From contig NW_026729208.1 of NCBI RefSeq assembly GCF_030272615.1, forward strand, positions 64,001-128,000: a stretch of 64,000 nt of DNA, given 5' to 3'. Positions 47,501-62,474 of this stretch are shown one piece after another (the first letter of the stretch is position 1; the number at the start of each line of letters is the position of its first letter). Position numbers and translations under genes: made by a program. The notes beneath the pieces are model-generated. The model made no database searches, was not told the DNA's origin, and saw only the letters and a program-made list of their open reading frames with translations. Origin of the DNA: Cryptomeria japonica. Its lineage: Eukaryota > Streptophyta > Pinopsida > Cupressales > Cupressaceae.

Positions 47501-50500
47501 AAAAAAATCATGCAAGCATAAAAACATGTCATTTAACATATAAACATGTTAGTACTAACATATAAAGACATTGTAGATAAACATATCCACTAATATATGA
47601 TTGCGAGGGTATGTTAGATATGCAAGGGATAAGGTGACCTAATGTTAAAGGTATAGTAACATGAACAATCTATATAGGTGGAAAATAGAAATAGATAATG
47701 AGATAAAGAGTCTAGATAGAGAGAATATAATGTCATAGCAACACAATACTACTATGACATGTAATTGAGATCCATTTAAAGTGTGCACCAATACCAAAGG
47801 ATATAACAAGAAAATACAGAATCATATGCAACACAAAAATATGTTCAATAAATTTTGGCAATAACATAATGTGGCAATCAAATAAAATCTATCAATTGGT
47901 GAACACATGATCATATTAAACAAATGCTATACATGATGCCCCAATGTTTTCTCCAATGGTGAAGTAACACAAGCTATAACCTATTAAAAAAAATCATGCA
48001 AGCATAAAAACATGTCATTTAACATATAAACATGTTAGTACTAACATATAAAGACATTGTAGATAAACATATCCACTAATATATGATTGTGAGGGTATGT
48101 TAGATATGCAAGGGATAAGGTGACCTAATGTTAAAGGTATAGTAACATGAACAATCTATATAGGTGGAAAATAGAAATAGATAATGAGATAAAGAGTCTA
48201 GATAGAGAGAATATAATGTCATAGCAACACAATACTACTGTGACATGTAATTGAGATCCATTTAAAGTGTACACCAACTAATTGAAATATTTATACTACT
48301 TGTAAGTCTTCAATAGTAATAAAGGACAATTTTAAATAATCTAAACTAATAATTAGTATATCTTTCTAAAAATCTATTTAGAATAAATTTAACTTCATTC
48401 GTTCTAAAAGAAAATAACTTGATTTAATTCTAGACAAGTTGAGTTTATTCAAAATAGAGAAACCAATCTTATTATTTTGGATAAAATGAACTTAAATTAT
48501 TCATGTCGATATTGAAACTATGCGAAATTAAATTAACTTAGTCCAAATAAACTAGAATAGTTTGGAATAAATGGGACTAATCATATTATTTCAATTATAC
48601 TAAAATTATATTACTTATGTAGATATAGAAAATCTATGATATTTAATTAAGTAAAAAAAAACTGTGAAATTACAATAACTTGATCTAAATAAATTAGATC
48701 AATGTTATAATTTCAAATAATAATTAAATCACATGTGTAGCTATAGAAAATATATGAAATTAAATTAACAAATTTGAATGTGAAATTATGTAAATTTATT
48801 TAAAATAAACTACATTCAAATAAGTGAATTAATTTTAAGAAGTATTTGATATAAAATGAACTAATTCAAAATATATTGTTTCCATTCATTTTGTTTAAGT
48901 ATGATAAAGAGGGCTTTGCCAAGGTCCACACCCATAATCTAATTCATATAATAAGGTAGGTTCTACCTGGGCAATACTTGGGTGGATTCCAAAGATTAAA
49001 AATGATGTTTAAGATGTAAAGAATTATATCACTTAAATGTTATTTTTTTTTTCCATTTTAATCAAACAAGTGTCTTAAAATCTACAAATTAGTTGTGTTC
49101 TAACTCTATCTCAAATTTACTTTTGTAGATTTTATAAATAATTCTTATGATGCATGAAATTGATTCAAGAGATTAAAAAATGATTGTTAAGATGCATGAA
49201 ACAAATTCACCATTATGTTAGAATTTTAAGGTCTAATTAGATAAGTATTTCAAAATCTATAGGCTATTTATATTTTACTTTGGTTCAAATCTAAATTTTT
49301 AGACTTGATCTTCTTATTTGAATTTTAGCTCATATTCATGTGAAGGAGTGAAAATTTTACTTGATTTTTTTATTTTGACACCTCAATTCAATAACAATTA
49401 GTGATGTTGTAAAAACCTTTGAAGAATGTATTTTATTGTGAGTTCGTTACAGCCCTGGATGTACCAATTCAACAAATTTCGAGAACAATGGTTGAATATA
49501 ATGCTTTGATAATGCTACTAGGATATTCTCGTAAAATCTGTTTAATGATTCATAGGCCATTCTTGTAAATTTAAATAAATAAATAAATGTATTTAAAAAT
49601 AATAACATAACACACATATCAATAGAAACATAAATCAGATCTATTCATAATAGTTAGTAAAAATTATTGTAAAAGGGGTTAGCAAGATCTAAATTTCACT
49701 TTTAAATTTTAAAAGTTTAAGGATCAAATATATGAAATGAATGAAAGATTTGGGTGAATTTTATCTAAACCAAAATGATAAATAATAGGTTTTTAAATTA
49801 GAAAAAATCTCTAAACATGAATAATAATAGCATGAAACAAATTCATGTAAGAATATAATGTATCATTTAGAAATGTATTATCACATTAAAAATATTTAAA
49901 ACCAAAGAAGACAAATATAAAAATGCTTAAACTATTACTACTATTTACCTTAGATAATATATATGTTTTAATAAATTTATTATGACTAATATAAATGTAT
50001 TAACCCAAATAATTATTAAATGTTACTTTTATGTTGGAGGCATATTACACTCACATAATGGATGCAAACATGTCTGTCAATAAAAAATAATAGAAGTATT
50101 TAATTTGATGTGTTTGTGACACTTAAATGCATGAAAAATAGAATCAATTTTTTTTTTTTTCTCCTCACAACTACCAAGTTTAATTTATCAATCACTTATG
50201 TCCATCTCCATCATCCATTTAGTTAACTTTGAAATTATCTCAATCTAATATTATAATAGTAAAAATTAAAATATAATAATATAATAATATCTTAATAGTA
50301 TTTTAATATTAATTACAATATAAGAATATAATAGTTTTTAAATTGAAATAATGTACAAATATATGTCTCTAGTTTTTAACATTAATTTGTATATATAGGA
50401 TAATATATTATTGTAGAGGACGAGATTTGTCACCTTCAAGGTGATGAACCTCAAGGGACAAACCTACCTTCTCTCCACCTCACTTATATTAGCGCTAAAG

Positions 50501-53500
50501 GTGAGCTAGGGGATGAAAATGTAAAACTAGGCTAACAAAGTACAAATGAGACTCCCAAACGACTCTATCAAGTCTTTGTCTTCAAGATGAGTGTGCAGAA
50601 CTAAGACACAAGTGTGGCGTGTTGTCATCTAGTAAGGACAAAGTACAAAGGCCATACGAGAGTGACAAATGCGATTACACTATTAAGTAAATGATATAAA
50701 TGATAAACTAAGCTTAAGAATACAAAATGCGTGACACTAAAATGAAGTGAGAGAAGGATAGGAAAAGCTCACAACCGGTAGATGATTGAAGCCTCCAACA
50801 AGACGAGTTCTCCCCTTTGATCACAAACCTGCACACAAGCATGAAGAGAAAATGTTGGGGGTTGTGTTTAGAGGCCTGTCTCAGTTAGACCTCCGTTTTG
50901 GTGTTTCCACCTCCACAGACAATTCAGATGATAGCAACGATGGGAAATAAAAATAATAGAGATAGGAAAATGAACGATTAATACAATGGATAAATTAAAA
51001 TGAGAGATTATAGATATGCAAATGAATTAAGAGAAGGTAGTAAATTCCCCTCCAACACTTGTGAAGGCGACACCATAGGTTCTCCAAGAAACTGCAACAA
51101 TAGTGGTCTTCAAATGTTGGAAAACATGTGTATGATAAGGATAATGGACACCAAGTTACTTCCCAAGAATAATTGAGAATCCTTCCCAACTACAAGAATG
51201 CATGAGATATAGCCTCAAAAACGAATCCCAACATAGGTGGTCGTGAACAGAGGCGTTACAAACTCTTTTGGGCACAGGCGTAATGCTCAAACCGCTACTT
51301 GCGGGCTGACAGATTTGTGGGACACAAGTGCAACACATGGAGGTCTCTGCGGCATGCTAGAGTCCCATGCTTAATTGGTTTGGTTGCTAGAAGCCAAGTT
51401 GCAGCTGACAAAGCAATCCATGTGAACAAAAAGACAAATATGACAATGCATGATCTCCATTAACTTGAAGCAAAGATACTTATATGATGCGAAATTACGC
51501 GAAATATAATTTACAACATTACAATTACAATTATCTTGAATATATATGTGATAATATTTTGTTATTTTCCAACTTTTCTCTTCGAATGTGTTTTCAACCT
51601 TTGCTACCTTTGTCTGTGGTGCCATAACAGTCTCTCTTTTGCATTTTCTATTGACCTACATTGCTCATTTGGGAACATTAATTTACATTTTTTTCGTTGT
51701 TATTTAATCTGCGTGCAGTTTTGAAGCACAGCTAGTAAAGAGGGTGGTGAATGACGTGATTAAGACATTGGACAGAGTGTCGTTAGAAGTTGCCAAGCAC
51801 CCTGTGGGAATGGAAAGGATCGCTGAGGATCTCATCCAGAAATTTATACTCAATTCAGAAGGAGGTTTGGTTAAATCTGGAATATTGGGTATTGGTGGTA
51901 TTAGTAAGACCACACTTGCTAAGGCCATGTTCAACCAGGTTTACGCTCATTTTGATGCTGCTTCCTTTGTCTTTAATGTCCGCACCACTGTTGCAGACTC
52001 CGTGTGCCTGACAAAGTTGCAGAAACAAATCCTTAAAGATTTAACCAATTATGATGGAAAAGTGCATAGTGTTGAGAAAGGCATATCTTTGTTCAGAGAT
52101 CGTTTGGGTGGAAAACGTGTGCTTCTGATTTTAGATGACATGGATGGTAGGGAGCAATCAGAGGCTTTGGTTGGGGATTGGTTGGCACCTGGTAGCAGAG
52201 TTGTTATTACTTCTAGAGACAAGCACATTCTCCATGTTGCCGGGGTCTCACCTGAATGCATTCACGAAATGAGTGGATTGCAGACAAATGAAGGTCTTCA
52301 GCTATTTAGTCGGCACTCTTTTCTTCGAGCATCTCCAAGTCCAACTTACGAAGCTTTCTCCAAAAGAATAGTGGAGGCTTGTAAAGGGCATCCTCTATCA
52401 CTGGAAGTCATTGGATCCTTGTTGTATGATAAGAAGAATGATCCAGATTGCTGGACAGAAGCCTTCCACAACGTTGCACTCCACCCAAAGATTTATGAAA
52501 TACTCAAAATCAGTTACAGTGGTCTTAGTGAAGAAGAAAAAGAAATATTTCTAGACATCGCTTGCTTCTTCATCGGAGAACACAAAAGGTATCCTATTGT
52601 TTTCTGGAAATCTATGTACAGGTCGGTAAAGACAGCCATATCTAATCTTTCTCTGAAGTTACTTGTAAGGATTGACGACAAAGGTGTGTTTCATATGCAT
52701 GACCATTTGCGAGATATGGGGCGAAGCATTGCTGAAAAAGAAAGAGAGGGTACCCGACTATGGGAGGCAGTTCATCTAAGCAGGGGAGAATCCAATAACA
52801 ACAATATCTCTCGCCTTCGACTCAGTGGAGATAATTCACAAAGGCTTGAAACATTGTACAGACCTGGTCTACGATTTCTTCACTTGAAGAATCTGCCCCT
52901 TGACGGAATCACGCCAGCCATGCTTCCTCCAAATTTGATGTGGTTACGGTTGCAAAATTGTGAGAAGCCATTTCAGTCCAGTCTTGTGCGTAACGTTTGG
53001 TTCTTTGCGATACAGGGGGCATTTCACTTCAGTCTTGTGGATAACATTTGGGATCTGAGGATAATGCAAGTAGACGGTGATATTCCCAGTTTCCAATATT
53101 TACTTTTTAATATTCTTGGCAACTTGTTACAGTTACAGCATTTAGAGTTGAGAAACTGCAGAAATTTAAATAAGGTCCCTTGTACCATCGGCAACCTGTC
53201 ACAGCTGCAGCGTTTGGATTTATCATGGTGTACAGAATTAAATAAGCTCCCTCATACCATTGGCAACCTGTCACAGCTGCAGCATTTAGATTTAGGAGGA
53301 CTTAAATTAAATAAGCTCCCTCAGACTATTGGCAAACTCTCACAGTTGCAGTATTTAGACTTGAGTTGGTGTCAAAAATTAAGTGATCTTCCTCATAGTA
53401 TTGGCAACCTATCACAACTGCAGTATTTAGATTTGAGTGCCTGTGAATGTTTAAATAGCCTCCCTGACACCATTGGCAGTTTATCACAGTTGCAGTATTT

Positions 53501-54017
53501 AAATTTAAATTGCTGTAAGAAATTAAATAACCTCCCTCGTACCATTGGCAATCTGTCAAAGCTGCAATGTTTAGATTTAGGGTGTACCAAATTAAATAAG
53601 CTCCCTAATACCATTGGTAACCTGTTACATCTGCAGCATTTATATTTAAGATGGTGTACAAAACTAAATAAGCTCCCTTGTACCATTGACAAACTTTCTC
53701 AGCTGCGGTGTTTAGAGCTGAAAGGATGTCAAAACTTAAATGATCTCCCTTATACTATTGGCAACGTACCACAACTGCAACATTTAGACTTGAGTAATTG
53801 TCAATATTTATATTTTCTCCCTAAAACTATAGGCAAACTATCACAGCTGCAGTATTTAGACTTAAGTTGGTGTACAAATCTAAGTAATCATCTAAGTAAT
53901 CTCCCTGAGACTATTGGCAATTTATTACAGCTGCGTCATTTATATTTATATCATACAAAATTGAACATCCCCCGTGATATCATTGACAGTCTACCACACC
54001 TCCAAATATTTCAGTAG
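44520..54017 (+). CDS. TIR-NBS-LRR (TNL) immune receptor, second complete copy
   Basis: Duplicate of the gene at 18066. Exon 1 is 44520-45037, intron 45038-51718, exon 2 51719-54017, again joining in frame to a predicted 938-residue protein. The translated exons look identical to the other complete copy, including the Ser in the P-loop (AGT at 51903-51905). Promoter repeats and the whole intron are duplicated as well, so both genes should be regulated alike if both are real. Identical coding sequence gives no sign of functional divergence, and reads could not be assigned to one copy. Confidence 0.9.
47301..48272 (+). repeat. 486-bp tandem duplication inside TNL intron, second copy
   Basis: Units 47301-47786 and 47787-48272, the same pair as in the first intron, with the same unit-specific differences. 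Confidence 0.9.
48484..48824 (+). repeat. Degenerate ~115-bp tandem repeat in intron, second copy
   Basis: Counterpart of the intron repeat at ~22030; same approximate units. Confidence 0.45.
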
Positions 54018-57000
54018 GGAATAGAAGCACAAGAAGCTGCCTGATACCACTGTGAAGAAAAGCACTGTCATGGTGAAGATAATATAATTAACTGCCTGAT
54101 ACCATTGTGAAGAAATGCCCACAGTCAATTAGACGAGTCTTATTCTTGGTGGCAGTGGTGGGAAGAGAGATTGAAGGTGAGGTGCGTGACCTATCCTTTA
54201 GTAGTGTCATGTTACTTCTTTAGAGTAGGAGAATTAATACATAGTTTTTCCTTTTGGAATTTCACGCATTTATTTCTATCGAAGGGAATACGTGAGAGTA
54301 ATGTATCTTTTTTCAATTGCATTCAGTTTTTTTAATTTAAACATAAACTTTATAGATGTTCTGAATGGTCAGTTTTAAATCACATACATTAAGCAATGAA
54401 TTAAATCTAAAGGATGTTAGTCAATTTTGAGTGTTTAACACTTTTAAGTTTAGAAGTGTATTCTTAGTGTGACATACATTAAGCAACACATTAAGCCTAG
54501 AAAATATCATTCTTAGTTTGACAACATACATTAAGCAGCATATTAAGCCCGGAAAATATTAATCAACTCTGAGTATTTAACACTTTTGTACCTAGAAGTA
54601 TAAGAAGCTATGTGATTGTAATCCACTAGTAAAAGTAGCTTTTGACACTACTCACCCAATTGCCTCTTGATTGTTTTGTTCATCAAACTCGTATCCATTT
54701 TTATCAAATAAATTTCTATTTAATATCTAAGTGACCATTGCGATGTAAATCTACCTTTAAGATATTAAATCATTTTGTGGATTCTTTGCTTTTGTGGCAT
54801 GCAAGAAATAACATGTGCTATGCTTGGTTTGAGCTAATTTGTTTGTTTTAGTGAATAAAAAATTTATTTTATTAAAGTTTATGTTTAAGATTCTTTTGTT
54901 AGAGCACCTTTTAACTACCCTTGAATTAGGGACAATAAGCTCATTGTTAAAACATAACATAATATGAAAAATAAAAAATGTGATGATAATCTACTTTAGT
55001 CATAATATATAAAATTTCATTTAAGTAGTTTGTATATGATGTTTCTTGATATATGATCCCAAAAAAGGCTTGCAAATGAGTCTAAGCCTTACTAATGTTA
55101 ATAAAGGCATCAAAATTAATCAATGTATAATTGAGTTTTCTTGTCAAATGTTCTAGTTGCAAATGCCCTTGTAGATATGTGTTTAAAATGTCAAACAATG
55201 TAACCCATCAAGTTTGTGTATAATGGTGGACATTGTGGAGTTTTGCACCATCTACCCATATTAAAATCCCACAAGACAAGGGCTTCCCTACAATGGCCAT
55301 AGGGCACTTGGAGATAGGAGTCACATTTATGGTAATGCATGGGCCACCCTATATTTTGCCATGGGGTATATTGAGATAAGATCAACTATAACTATATTAA
55401 GTAACTACTTAGCCCGCCCACATTTACTCTCTAAGCTACCCCCCACTAGCTCAAGATGATCTACACTTTCTCAAGAATTTACCCCAAATTTTTAGCTCCT
55501 TGGGTATAGAATAAACAATTGAGTTGTTGAAAAATATAAATAATGGTCATATGTATGAAAGCCACTTCAAATGTTGTTCTTGGTGTGAGAGATCTTAAGC
55601 ACAACTAGAGTTTATAGGGGCTTGTCTTATCTCTAAGAACCATCCCTACAAGATTATTGCCTCCAAGTGTTGTCTAAATCATTGGGCTACTAATTCACTT
55701 TGATACCAAAAAATGTCAAAGAATATACAATGATTTTTTTTTTTTTGACAATGTACCTCAAATAGATACGTTCTCATGGTCTATAATGATTGTAGTAAAT
55801 GTGAAATTGGGTTTGTTGAATAGGTATTAGAAATTTTGAGAAAATCCAAGGGGTGAGTGCAAATCTAGAATGTGATGATAAAATCTCTTTAGTGGGATGC
55901 TATGCATGTGAGGACAATTTATTATTTACATAAATATGGAGTTGGATGTTTTACATGTGGTTGCATGTTGCTGCGTAATTGGATTCACGTGAGCTAAAAG
56001 GAGGCATGATTGCATTCGCAAGTTCACTTCAATAAGGTCAATAAATCTAAAGGCAAGATGGAAGAGATTAAAAAATCCCAACCTATAGGGTTGGATTGAG
56101 GGTAATGTTAGACTTGGCTCCCTTATAAGCTTATGAACATCAAGAAAGTGACCTACTAAATAACTAATAAATTTGTGATGTTAACTTGTTGCTTTCAATT
56201 TATGGTAGTATGTGTTTGTTAGTTTGATCATTTTTTACAACATAATTAATGACTTTTTACCTCAATTTATGAAGACTACTGCATGGTCTAACATATAATT
56301 ATTATTATTTTTTTGAATTCAAATTTATCAAATTCTTGATGCAAGAATGTAAAATATCTTGTTAGCTCCTACTTGCAAATATAGTGGAGGGGTTCTATTT
56401 TAACTAGTGATTATTCAAGACCAATTATTATTTAATTTTCTTTAAAATTTGTTTTCTATTCCAAAGTTGAAAGGGTTAAGCTGAGGTTTTTAATGTAAGA
56501 TATTGATCAAATTATTTTTTCCATTTCGTGATTAATGGGTTCCATTTTTTTGCTGTAGATTGTTAGAAACCTGTTTAGTGGTACGAGGCAAGAGAAGGCA
56601 CAAGAACCTAGTCTGACATATCTGTTTTGAAATGTATGGCATTGCAGGAGCTGGTGCATGATATAGATACAAATAATCAATTGTTTGGACAGTTGGCGAT
56701 CAGGTCAGCTGTGTGAATGCATATTCACTTATCGATTAAGACCTCGTTACCTCAACGAGAAGGCCATGTACTTCTATAGAGAAGTAGTGACTCATCTCAC
56801 TTGTGGTTTGATAACTGGCCAAAGGCGACGTGTAACAGTGGCAATTATATGTTTAATGGTGTTATGTAGGAAAAGTGCAGAGGCCACGGACAAGATCCAG
56901 GTGAAGCTTCCTTCGAAAATCCCTAAAAAATTCAGTGCCATGACAATGCTGAAATTCAAAAACTAAAAATAAAATAACAATAATAATCTTTAGCTAGTTT

Positions 57001-57494
57001 GATTTATTTGTTTCCTTGCTGCTGTAGTGCTTGTTCCGCCAATAGGAACTACTATATGACGTGGTGTTTGTAGTGGTTTTGTATTTTCTCCAAATAAGGC
57101 AGGAAGCATGTTTTTGGTTTGTACAGTTGCAGGGGGATTGAACATGGAGACACCCCTGGCACCAACCTAGCAGTAAGCACACGTGATGATTTGATTTTGG
57201 TATTTTACAATACTTACTATTTTAAAATGTTTTCTTCTCAGCTCTCATCTTTTGAGCCCCAATTACTATTCAAGTTGAATTTCTATTCATTTGGGTAATT
57301 TTCGTGGTCCAAAACTTTGTGCCTCACAGGCATGAGAGAAACTAAAAGCCCATACCAATATCACTACAGAGTAGTAGTTATAACAAGAAAAAGGCCACAA
57401 GGTAAAACACAATTCCCATTTCTTATTTCATAGAGTAGAGTTGTTTATGATGTTTATATAACATAATTATGTTGTTATTACTGTTAAGTTTCAG
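54018..57494 (+). other. TNL 3' flank, third copy
   Basis: Same contents as 1109-4585 and the same length, with the T present at the indel site. Coding-like stretches fall at 56685-56966 and ~57030-57171. Confidence 0.5.
54382..54599 (+). repeat. Degenerate ACATACATTAAGCA repeat, third copy
   Basis: Unit starts 54382, 54472 and 54524; otherwise as at 1473. Confidence 0.5.
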
Positions 57495-57949
57495 GCAGGG
57501 AGTAGTGAATCGCCTCCTTTCGGTGCCCAGAAGCTTTCTGATGTCAACTCACTGTTGATGACCGTTATGGAGGCCTTCTAGACATCTGGCAGGTAATTTA
57601 TTTTCATTCATATTAATGTTGCGGAAGTGTATTCAATCTGAATCACTATGAACTGCTTTTCTTGGTTCTTTTTTCAAAAAACGATTAGAGAAGACCAAGC
57701 CAAAAAGCTTGAAGAACATCCAGATTTTATGCCCGATGCTCTAGATCAAATTTACAAGAAGGTAAGCTAGATAAACTTTTAGTCCCATTGACCTGTTTGG
57801 TCATTTTGGGGAGAGCATCAATATAATTTGATGCAAGTTGGTATTGTGACCAGGCAATGGAAGAATGTGCTCGTAAGAGAATGGCTTTAGAAGTGAGTAT
57901 TGCAGAGAGGGAAAAGAGGCTGAAAGAACTCTTAGGCAGTAATTGTTGA
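57495..57949 (+). pseudogene. Unidentified gene fragment, third copy
   Basis: Exon-like blocks 57495-57592, 57689-57761 and 57854-57949, with the same internal TAG (57579-57581). Confidence 0.5.
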
Positions 57950-59534
57950 TAAGTGATGCTGCTCTAGCATGCAGTTCTATGCAACTCCAGTTTGGACATG
58001 AAGCTATCTATTCATCACCATGCATAAGCTATTTTTAGTTAATAGTTTTTTTTGTTTATCCATGCAAATAAAGCATGTATTCCAGCATGCATGAATCCTT
58101 AGGACTATTTTTAGTTTTGCTTTTTGCATGAGTTTGTTTTTAGTAAATAAAGCATGTTGTGCATGCACTTATTGTATTCTTAATTTAGGGAGTAGTTTGT
58201 TTTTTTTTAGTTTGAGAGCCTTAGTAGCTTTCCATGCAAAGCTAGGAATATATTTAGAACTGCAGTTATTATTTATTCTTCTAGACTGCAAATTCTTTAT
58301 ATATACAGCCTCTATGTAATTTTTTAATTAAGCTTCAATAAAGATATTGGTGTTTTCTTCTTTTTGCTGTTATTGTTTGCTAATCAGTTGGTTCAGAGAG
58401 GATAGGTCAGGTTCAAAATTCTACAAGTGGTATCAGAGCAAGTAAAATTGTTTTGGGTTAAAGTTTTATTGTTAGAATTTCGCCAAAGTTAATCATGTCG
58501 AATTCTAACCATATGCCCATTCCAGAATTTGATGGGAATGATTATGATTATTGGTGCATTAAGATGCCGACCTTTTTGATTGGAAAAGATTTGTGGGAGA
58601 TTATTGAATCAGGTTATGAAGAGCCAACTGACTGGAATGCCCTTACAGCCAATGAAAGAATAGCAAGAAAGGAAGCAAGGAAAAAGAATGCTCAAGCTTT
58701 GTTTCACATTCAGATAGCTCTTGATAAGAGCTTATTTCCAAGAATATCAGGAGCAACAACTGCCAAAGATGCCTGGAAGACTCTACAAGAAGCTTACTAG
58801 GGTATTGATCAAGTTAAAGTGGTCAAGCTTCAGACATTGAAGCGAGAGTCTGAGAATTTGAAGATGCAAGAAGCTGAAAGTATAAGTGATTATTGTGTCA
58901 GAGTCAAAGATGTAGTCAATAAAATGGCTACACTTGGAGAAATTGTAAGCAATGAAGTTTTGATTAAAAAGGTGTTGAGATCTTTGACACCCAGATGGAA
59001 TCATGTAGCAATAATCATAGAAGAAAGCAAGGATTTGACAAAACTACAGTTTGATCAACTGGTTGGATCCCTGATGTCTCATGAAGAAAGATTGAAAGAT
59101 TCTTTTGAAGGTGTAGAGAAAGCATTTTCCTCTAAATTGCTAATCACAAAAAATGAAGATGCAAGCAACAGTAGTGCCAAAATCAATCAAAGCCAAGGTA
59201 AAGGGCAAAGCCAAAATTCTTCAAGAGGCAGAGGAAGAGGTGGCTCAAGAGGAAGTGGTGGTTTCAGAGGAAGAGGTAGAGGCAGATTTGATAAGAGAAA
59301 TGTTCAATGTTACCACTGTAATAGGTATGGCCACTTTGAAAGAGAATGCAGATTGAAAGAAGGTAAAAGTGCTAACTATGCTCAAGAAAGTAGTGACAAT
59401 CCTCTTGATCACTTATTTTTATCTTATGCCAAGGGTGAAAATACTAGTAAAGATGTTTGGTACCTAGATTCTGGATGCTCTAACCATATGACAGGGAATG
59501 AGAAGTTGTTCTCAACAAAGGATGGAAGTTTCAA
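57944..59534 (+). mobile_element. Truncated Copia element, third copy
   Basis: LTR 57944-58425, primer-binding site 58428-58439, gag remnant from ATG 58495, ending at the same breakpoint. Confidence 0.85.
58495..59534 (+). pseudogene. Copia gag remnant, third copy
   Basis: Same frame, same TAG (58798-58800), zinc knuckle at ~59310-59351 and DSG motif at ~59458-59496. Confidence 0.85.
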
Positions 59535-59537
59535 ATC

Positions 59538-59927
59538 CCAGGTCATGTGTATGCAGTTGTTGCAAAAGAGAACAATGAAGAAGGAACAAATTACTATTTG
59601 TGTCGTTGTGTTGAGCCTAAAAGAAAATTGACAACCACAATCATTGATGGAGAGGGTATTGAGTACCCAATAGGGTCTGTTGTCATGACAGGAACATGCT
59701 TTCGGAGATACCCTATCAAGAATTCTGATGTTTGGTTGTTTTAGGACTTTGAAACACACAGACATATTCTTCATTTCTCTAACCTTGTTGTTGCAACAAA
59801 TATTCATTTGATGAAGTATCGTGGTAGACCTCATAACAAGATTTTATGGAAAGTTCATGAATCTGACCACGAGGCAATACTTGACACAATACAAGTTAGA
59901 GCCGATTCTAAAGGCTCACTTGATTGA
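59538..59927 (+). pseudogene. Broken ORF of unknown family, third copy
   Basis: Same frame with TAG at 59742-59744 and TGA at 59925-59927; no difference seen from the first copy. Confidence 0.45.
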
Positions 59928-60001
59928 TTCTACGGTTCAGAGTAGAATGATTTTGAGAATTTTGTATAAATCGTTGACGAATTGTTTTATATTCATTTTT
60001 T

Positions 60002-60204
60002 GTATATATAAATGCCCATGAGCTGATTTTTACATATGTACATGCCAAATTTTGTATATTAAAATGGCGATGAGCTGAATCGCACATATTGTAATGCCAA
60101 ATTTTGTATAAAAGCCCATGAGATGATTTGTATATTAAAATGGCGATGAGCTGAATCGCATTTATTGTAATGCCAAATTTTGTATAAAATCCCATGAGAT
60201 TATT
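60002..60204 (+). repeat. 76-bp complex tandem repeat, third copy
   Basis: Unit starts 60053 and 60129; as in the first copy. Confidence 0.75.
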
Positions 60205-60497
60205 TGTAAGACAATTTTTTGTATAATCAAATAGCCAAGAGCAGATTTGAATAATATGTGACAATGTTTTGTGACTATTTTGTGTGTCAATGTTTTGTGA
60301 CTATGTTTTGAGTATATGTGATGTGTCCCTAGTCAATCATGAGCATTCTTGATTCTTGTATAATCATGGATAATTATTTGAGTCATTATCGGGTCATAGG
60401 GGTGATAGATTAAGACTCATACAATCTAAGAAAAAATTGTCATTGTTGTCAAAAAAATTGTCAAAAAAGTTGTCAAGCAACTTCTACATTGCGTCGA

Positions 60498-62406
60498 TAG
60501 GGTATGACTCTCGACGTTCTGGTGCTTTGGGATGCACAACAGGGGCATGCCTAGCATAAAAATGCCCACCCGGACACGCTCGCGATGTCGGTTTGTGCAC
60601 ACGAGGAACAAAATCAATTCTATCCAATCTTGCAACTTTTCCTTGCAAGCAACTGACAGTTTTTTGAGCAGGCGAAAAAATGCTACTAATTGAAAATGGC
60701 TTCGATTCATCAAAAAATGAGATAGGCCATTGTAGAGGATCCTCACGCGACCCCACGGGATCAAACAGATCGACTGTATGAGAAGTGGATTGGAAGAAAT
60801 AGTCCATCAAATTTTGACAATTTTTTGGACTCAGGGCACTTGAGAGATCTCACTGGTAGGGTATGACTCTCGACGTTCTAGTGCTTTGGGATGCATGATA
60901 GGGGCATGCCTAGCGTAAACATGCCCACCCAGACGCACTCGCGATGTCGGTTTGTGCACACGAGGAACAAAATCAATTCTAGCCAATCTTGCAACTTTTC
61001 CTTGCAAGCAACCGACGATTTTTTGAGCAGGCGAAAAAATGCTACTAATTGAAAATGGCTTCGAGTCATCAAAAAATGAGATAGGCCATTGTAGAGGATC
61101 CTCACGCGACCCCACGGGATCAAACATATCGACTGTATGAGAAGTGGATTGGAAGAAACAGTCCATCAAATTTTGACAATTTTTTGGACTCAGGGCACTT
61201 GAGAGATCTCACCGGTAGGGTATGACTCTCGATGTTCTGGTGCTTTGGGATGCATGATAGGGGCATGCCTAGCGTAAACATGCCCACCCAGATGTGCTCG
61301 CGACGTCGGTTTGTGCACATGAGGAACAAAATCAATTCTAGCCAATCTTGCAACTTTTCCTTGCAAGCAACTAACGATTTTTTGAGCAGGCGAAAAAATG
61401 CTACTAATTGAAAATGGCTTCGAGTCATCGAAAAATGAGATAGGCCATTGTAGAGGATCCTCACGTGACCCCACGGGATCAAACAGATCGACCGTATGAG
61501 ATGTGGATTGGAAGAAATAGTCCGTCAAATTTTGACAATTTTTTGGACTCAGGGCACTTGAGAGATCTCACCAGTAGGGTATGAATCTCGATGTTCTGGT
61601 GCTTTGGGATGCATGACAGGGGTATGCCTAGCGTAAACATGCCCACCCAGATGCGCTCGCGATGTCGGTTTGTGCACACGAGGAACAAAATCAATTCTAG
61701 CCAATCTTGCAACTTTTCCTTGCAAGCAACTGACGGTTTTTTGAGTAGGCGAAAAAATGCTACTAATTGAAAATGGCTTTGAGTCATCAAAAACTGAGAT
61801 AGGCCATTGTAGATGAGCCTCACGCGACCCCACGGGATCAAACAGATCAACCGTATGAGTCGTGGATTGGAAGAAACAATCTATCAAATTTTGACAATTT
61901 TTTGGACTCAAGGCACTTGAGAGATCTCACCGGTAGGGTATGACTATCGACGTTCTGGTGCTTTGGGATGCACAACAGGGGCATGCCTAGTGCAAAAATG
62001 CCCACCTGGACGTGCTCGCGATGTCGGTTTGTGCACATGAGGAACATAATCAATTCTAGCCAATCTTGCAACTTTTCCTTGCAAGCAACTGACGGTTTTT
62101 TGAGCAAGCGAAAAAATGCTACTAATTGAAAATGGCTTCGAGTCGTCGAAAACCGAGATAGGCCATTGTAGATGAGCCTCACGCAACCCATGGGAGCAAA
62201 CAGATCGACCGTATGTGTCATGGATTGGAAGAAACAGTCCGTCAAATTTTGATAATTTTTTGGACTCAGGGCACTTGAGAGATCTCATCGGTAGGGTATG
62301 ACTCTCAATGTTCTGGTGCTTTGGGATGCATGAAAGGGGCATGCCTAGTGTAAACATGCCCACCTGGATGCGCTCGCGACATCGGTTTGTGCACACGAGG
62401 AATAAA
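60498..62406 (-). repeat. 359-bp tandem repeat, third copy
   Basis: Unit starts 60498, 60857, 61216, 61575, 61934 and 62292, with G at 60949 as in copy II. The unit number is the same in all three copies, unusual for an unstable satellite. Confidence 0.85.
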
Positions 62407-62474
62407 ATTTGACAATTGCGAGCGTGAGGGTGCTCTCGCACCAAACACATTGTTGTTTAAATTCATATTGTCGA

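Larger units (their letters stand above)
45038..51718 (+). other. Long TNL intron, second copy
   Basis: Same splice borders and contents as the intron of the other complete TNL: Copia PBS-like site at ~46389, 486-bp tandem duplication at 47301-48272, degenerate repeat at ~48484-48824. Confidence 0.8.
26456..52909 (+). repeat. Tandem 26.45-kb unit, copy II
   Basis: Second, complete copy of the large direct repeat, 26,454 bp. Compared with copies I and III it lacks one T at about 28216 and has A instead of G at 36675. The substitution changes an alanine codon to valine in exon 9 of the minus-strand gene. All genes, pseudogenes and repeats of copy I recur in the same order and orientation. Confidence 0.97.
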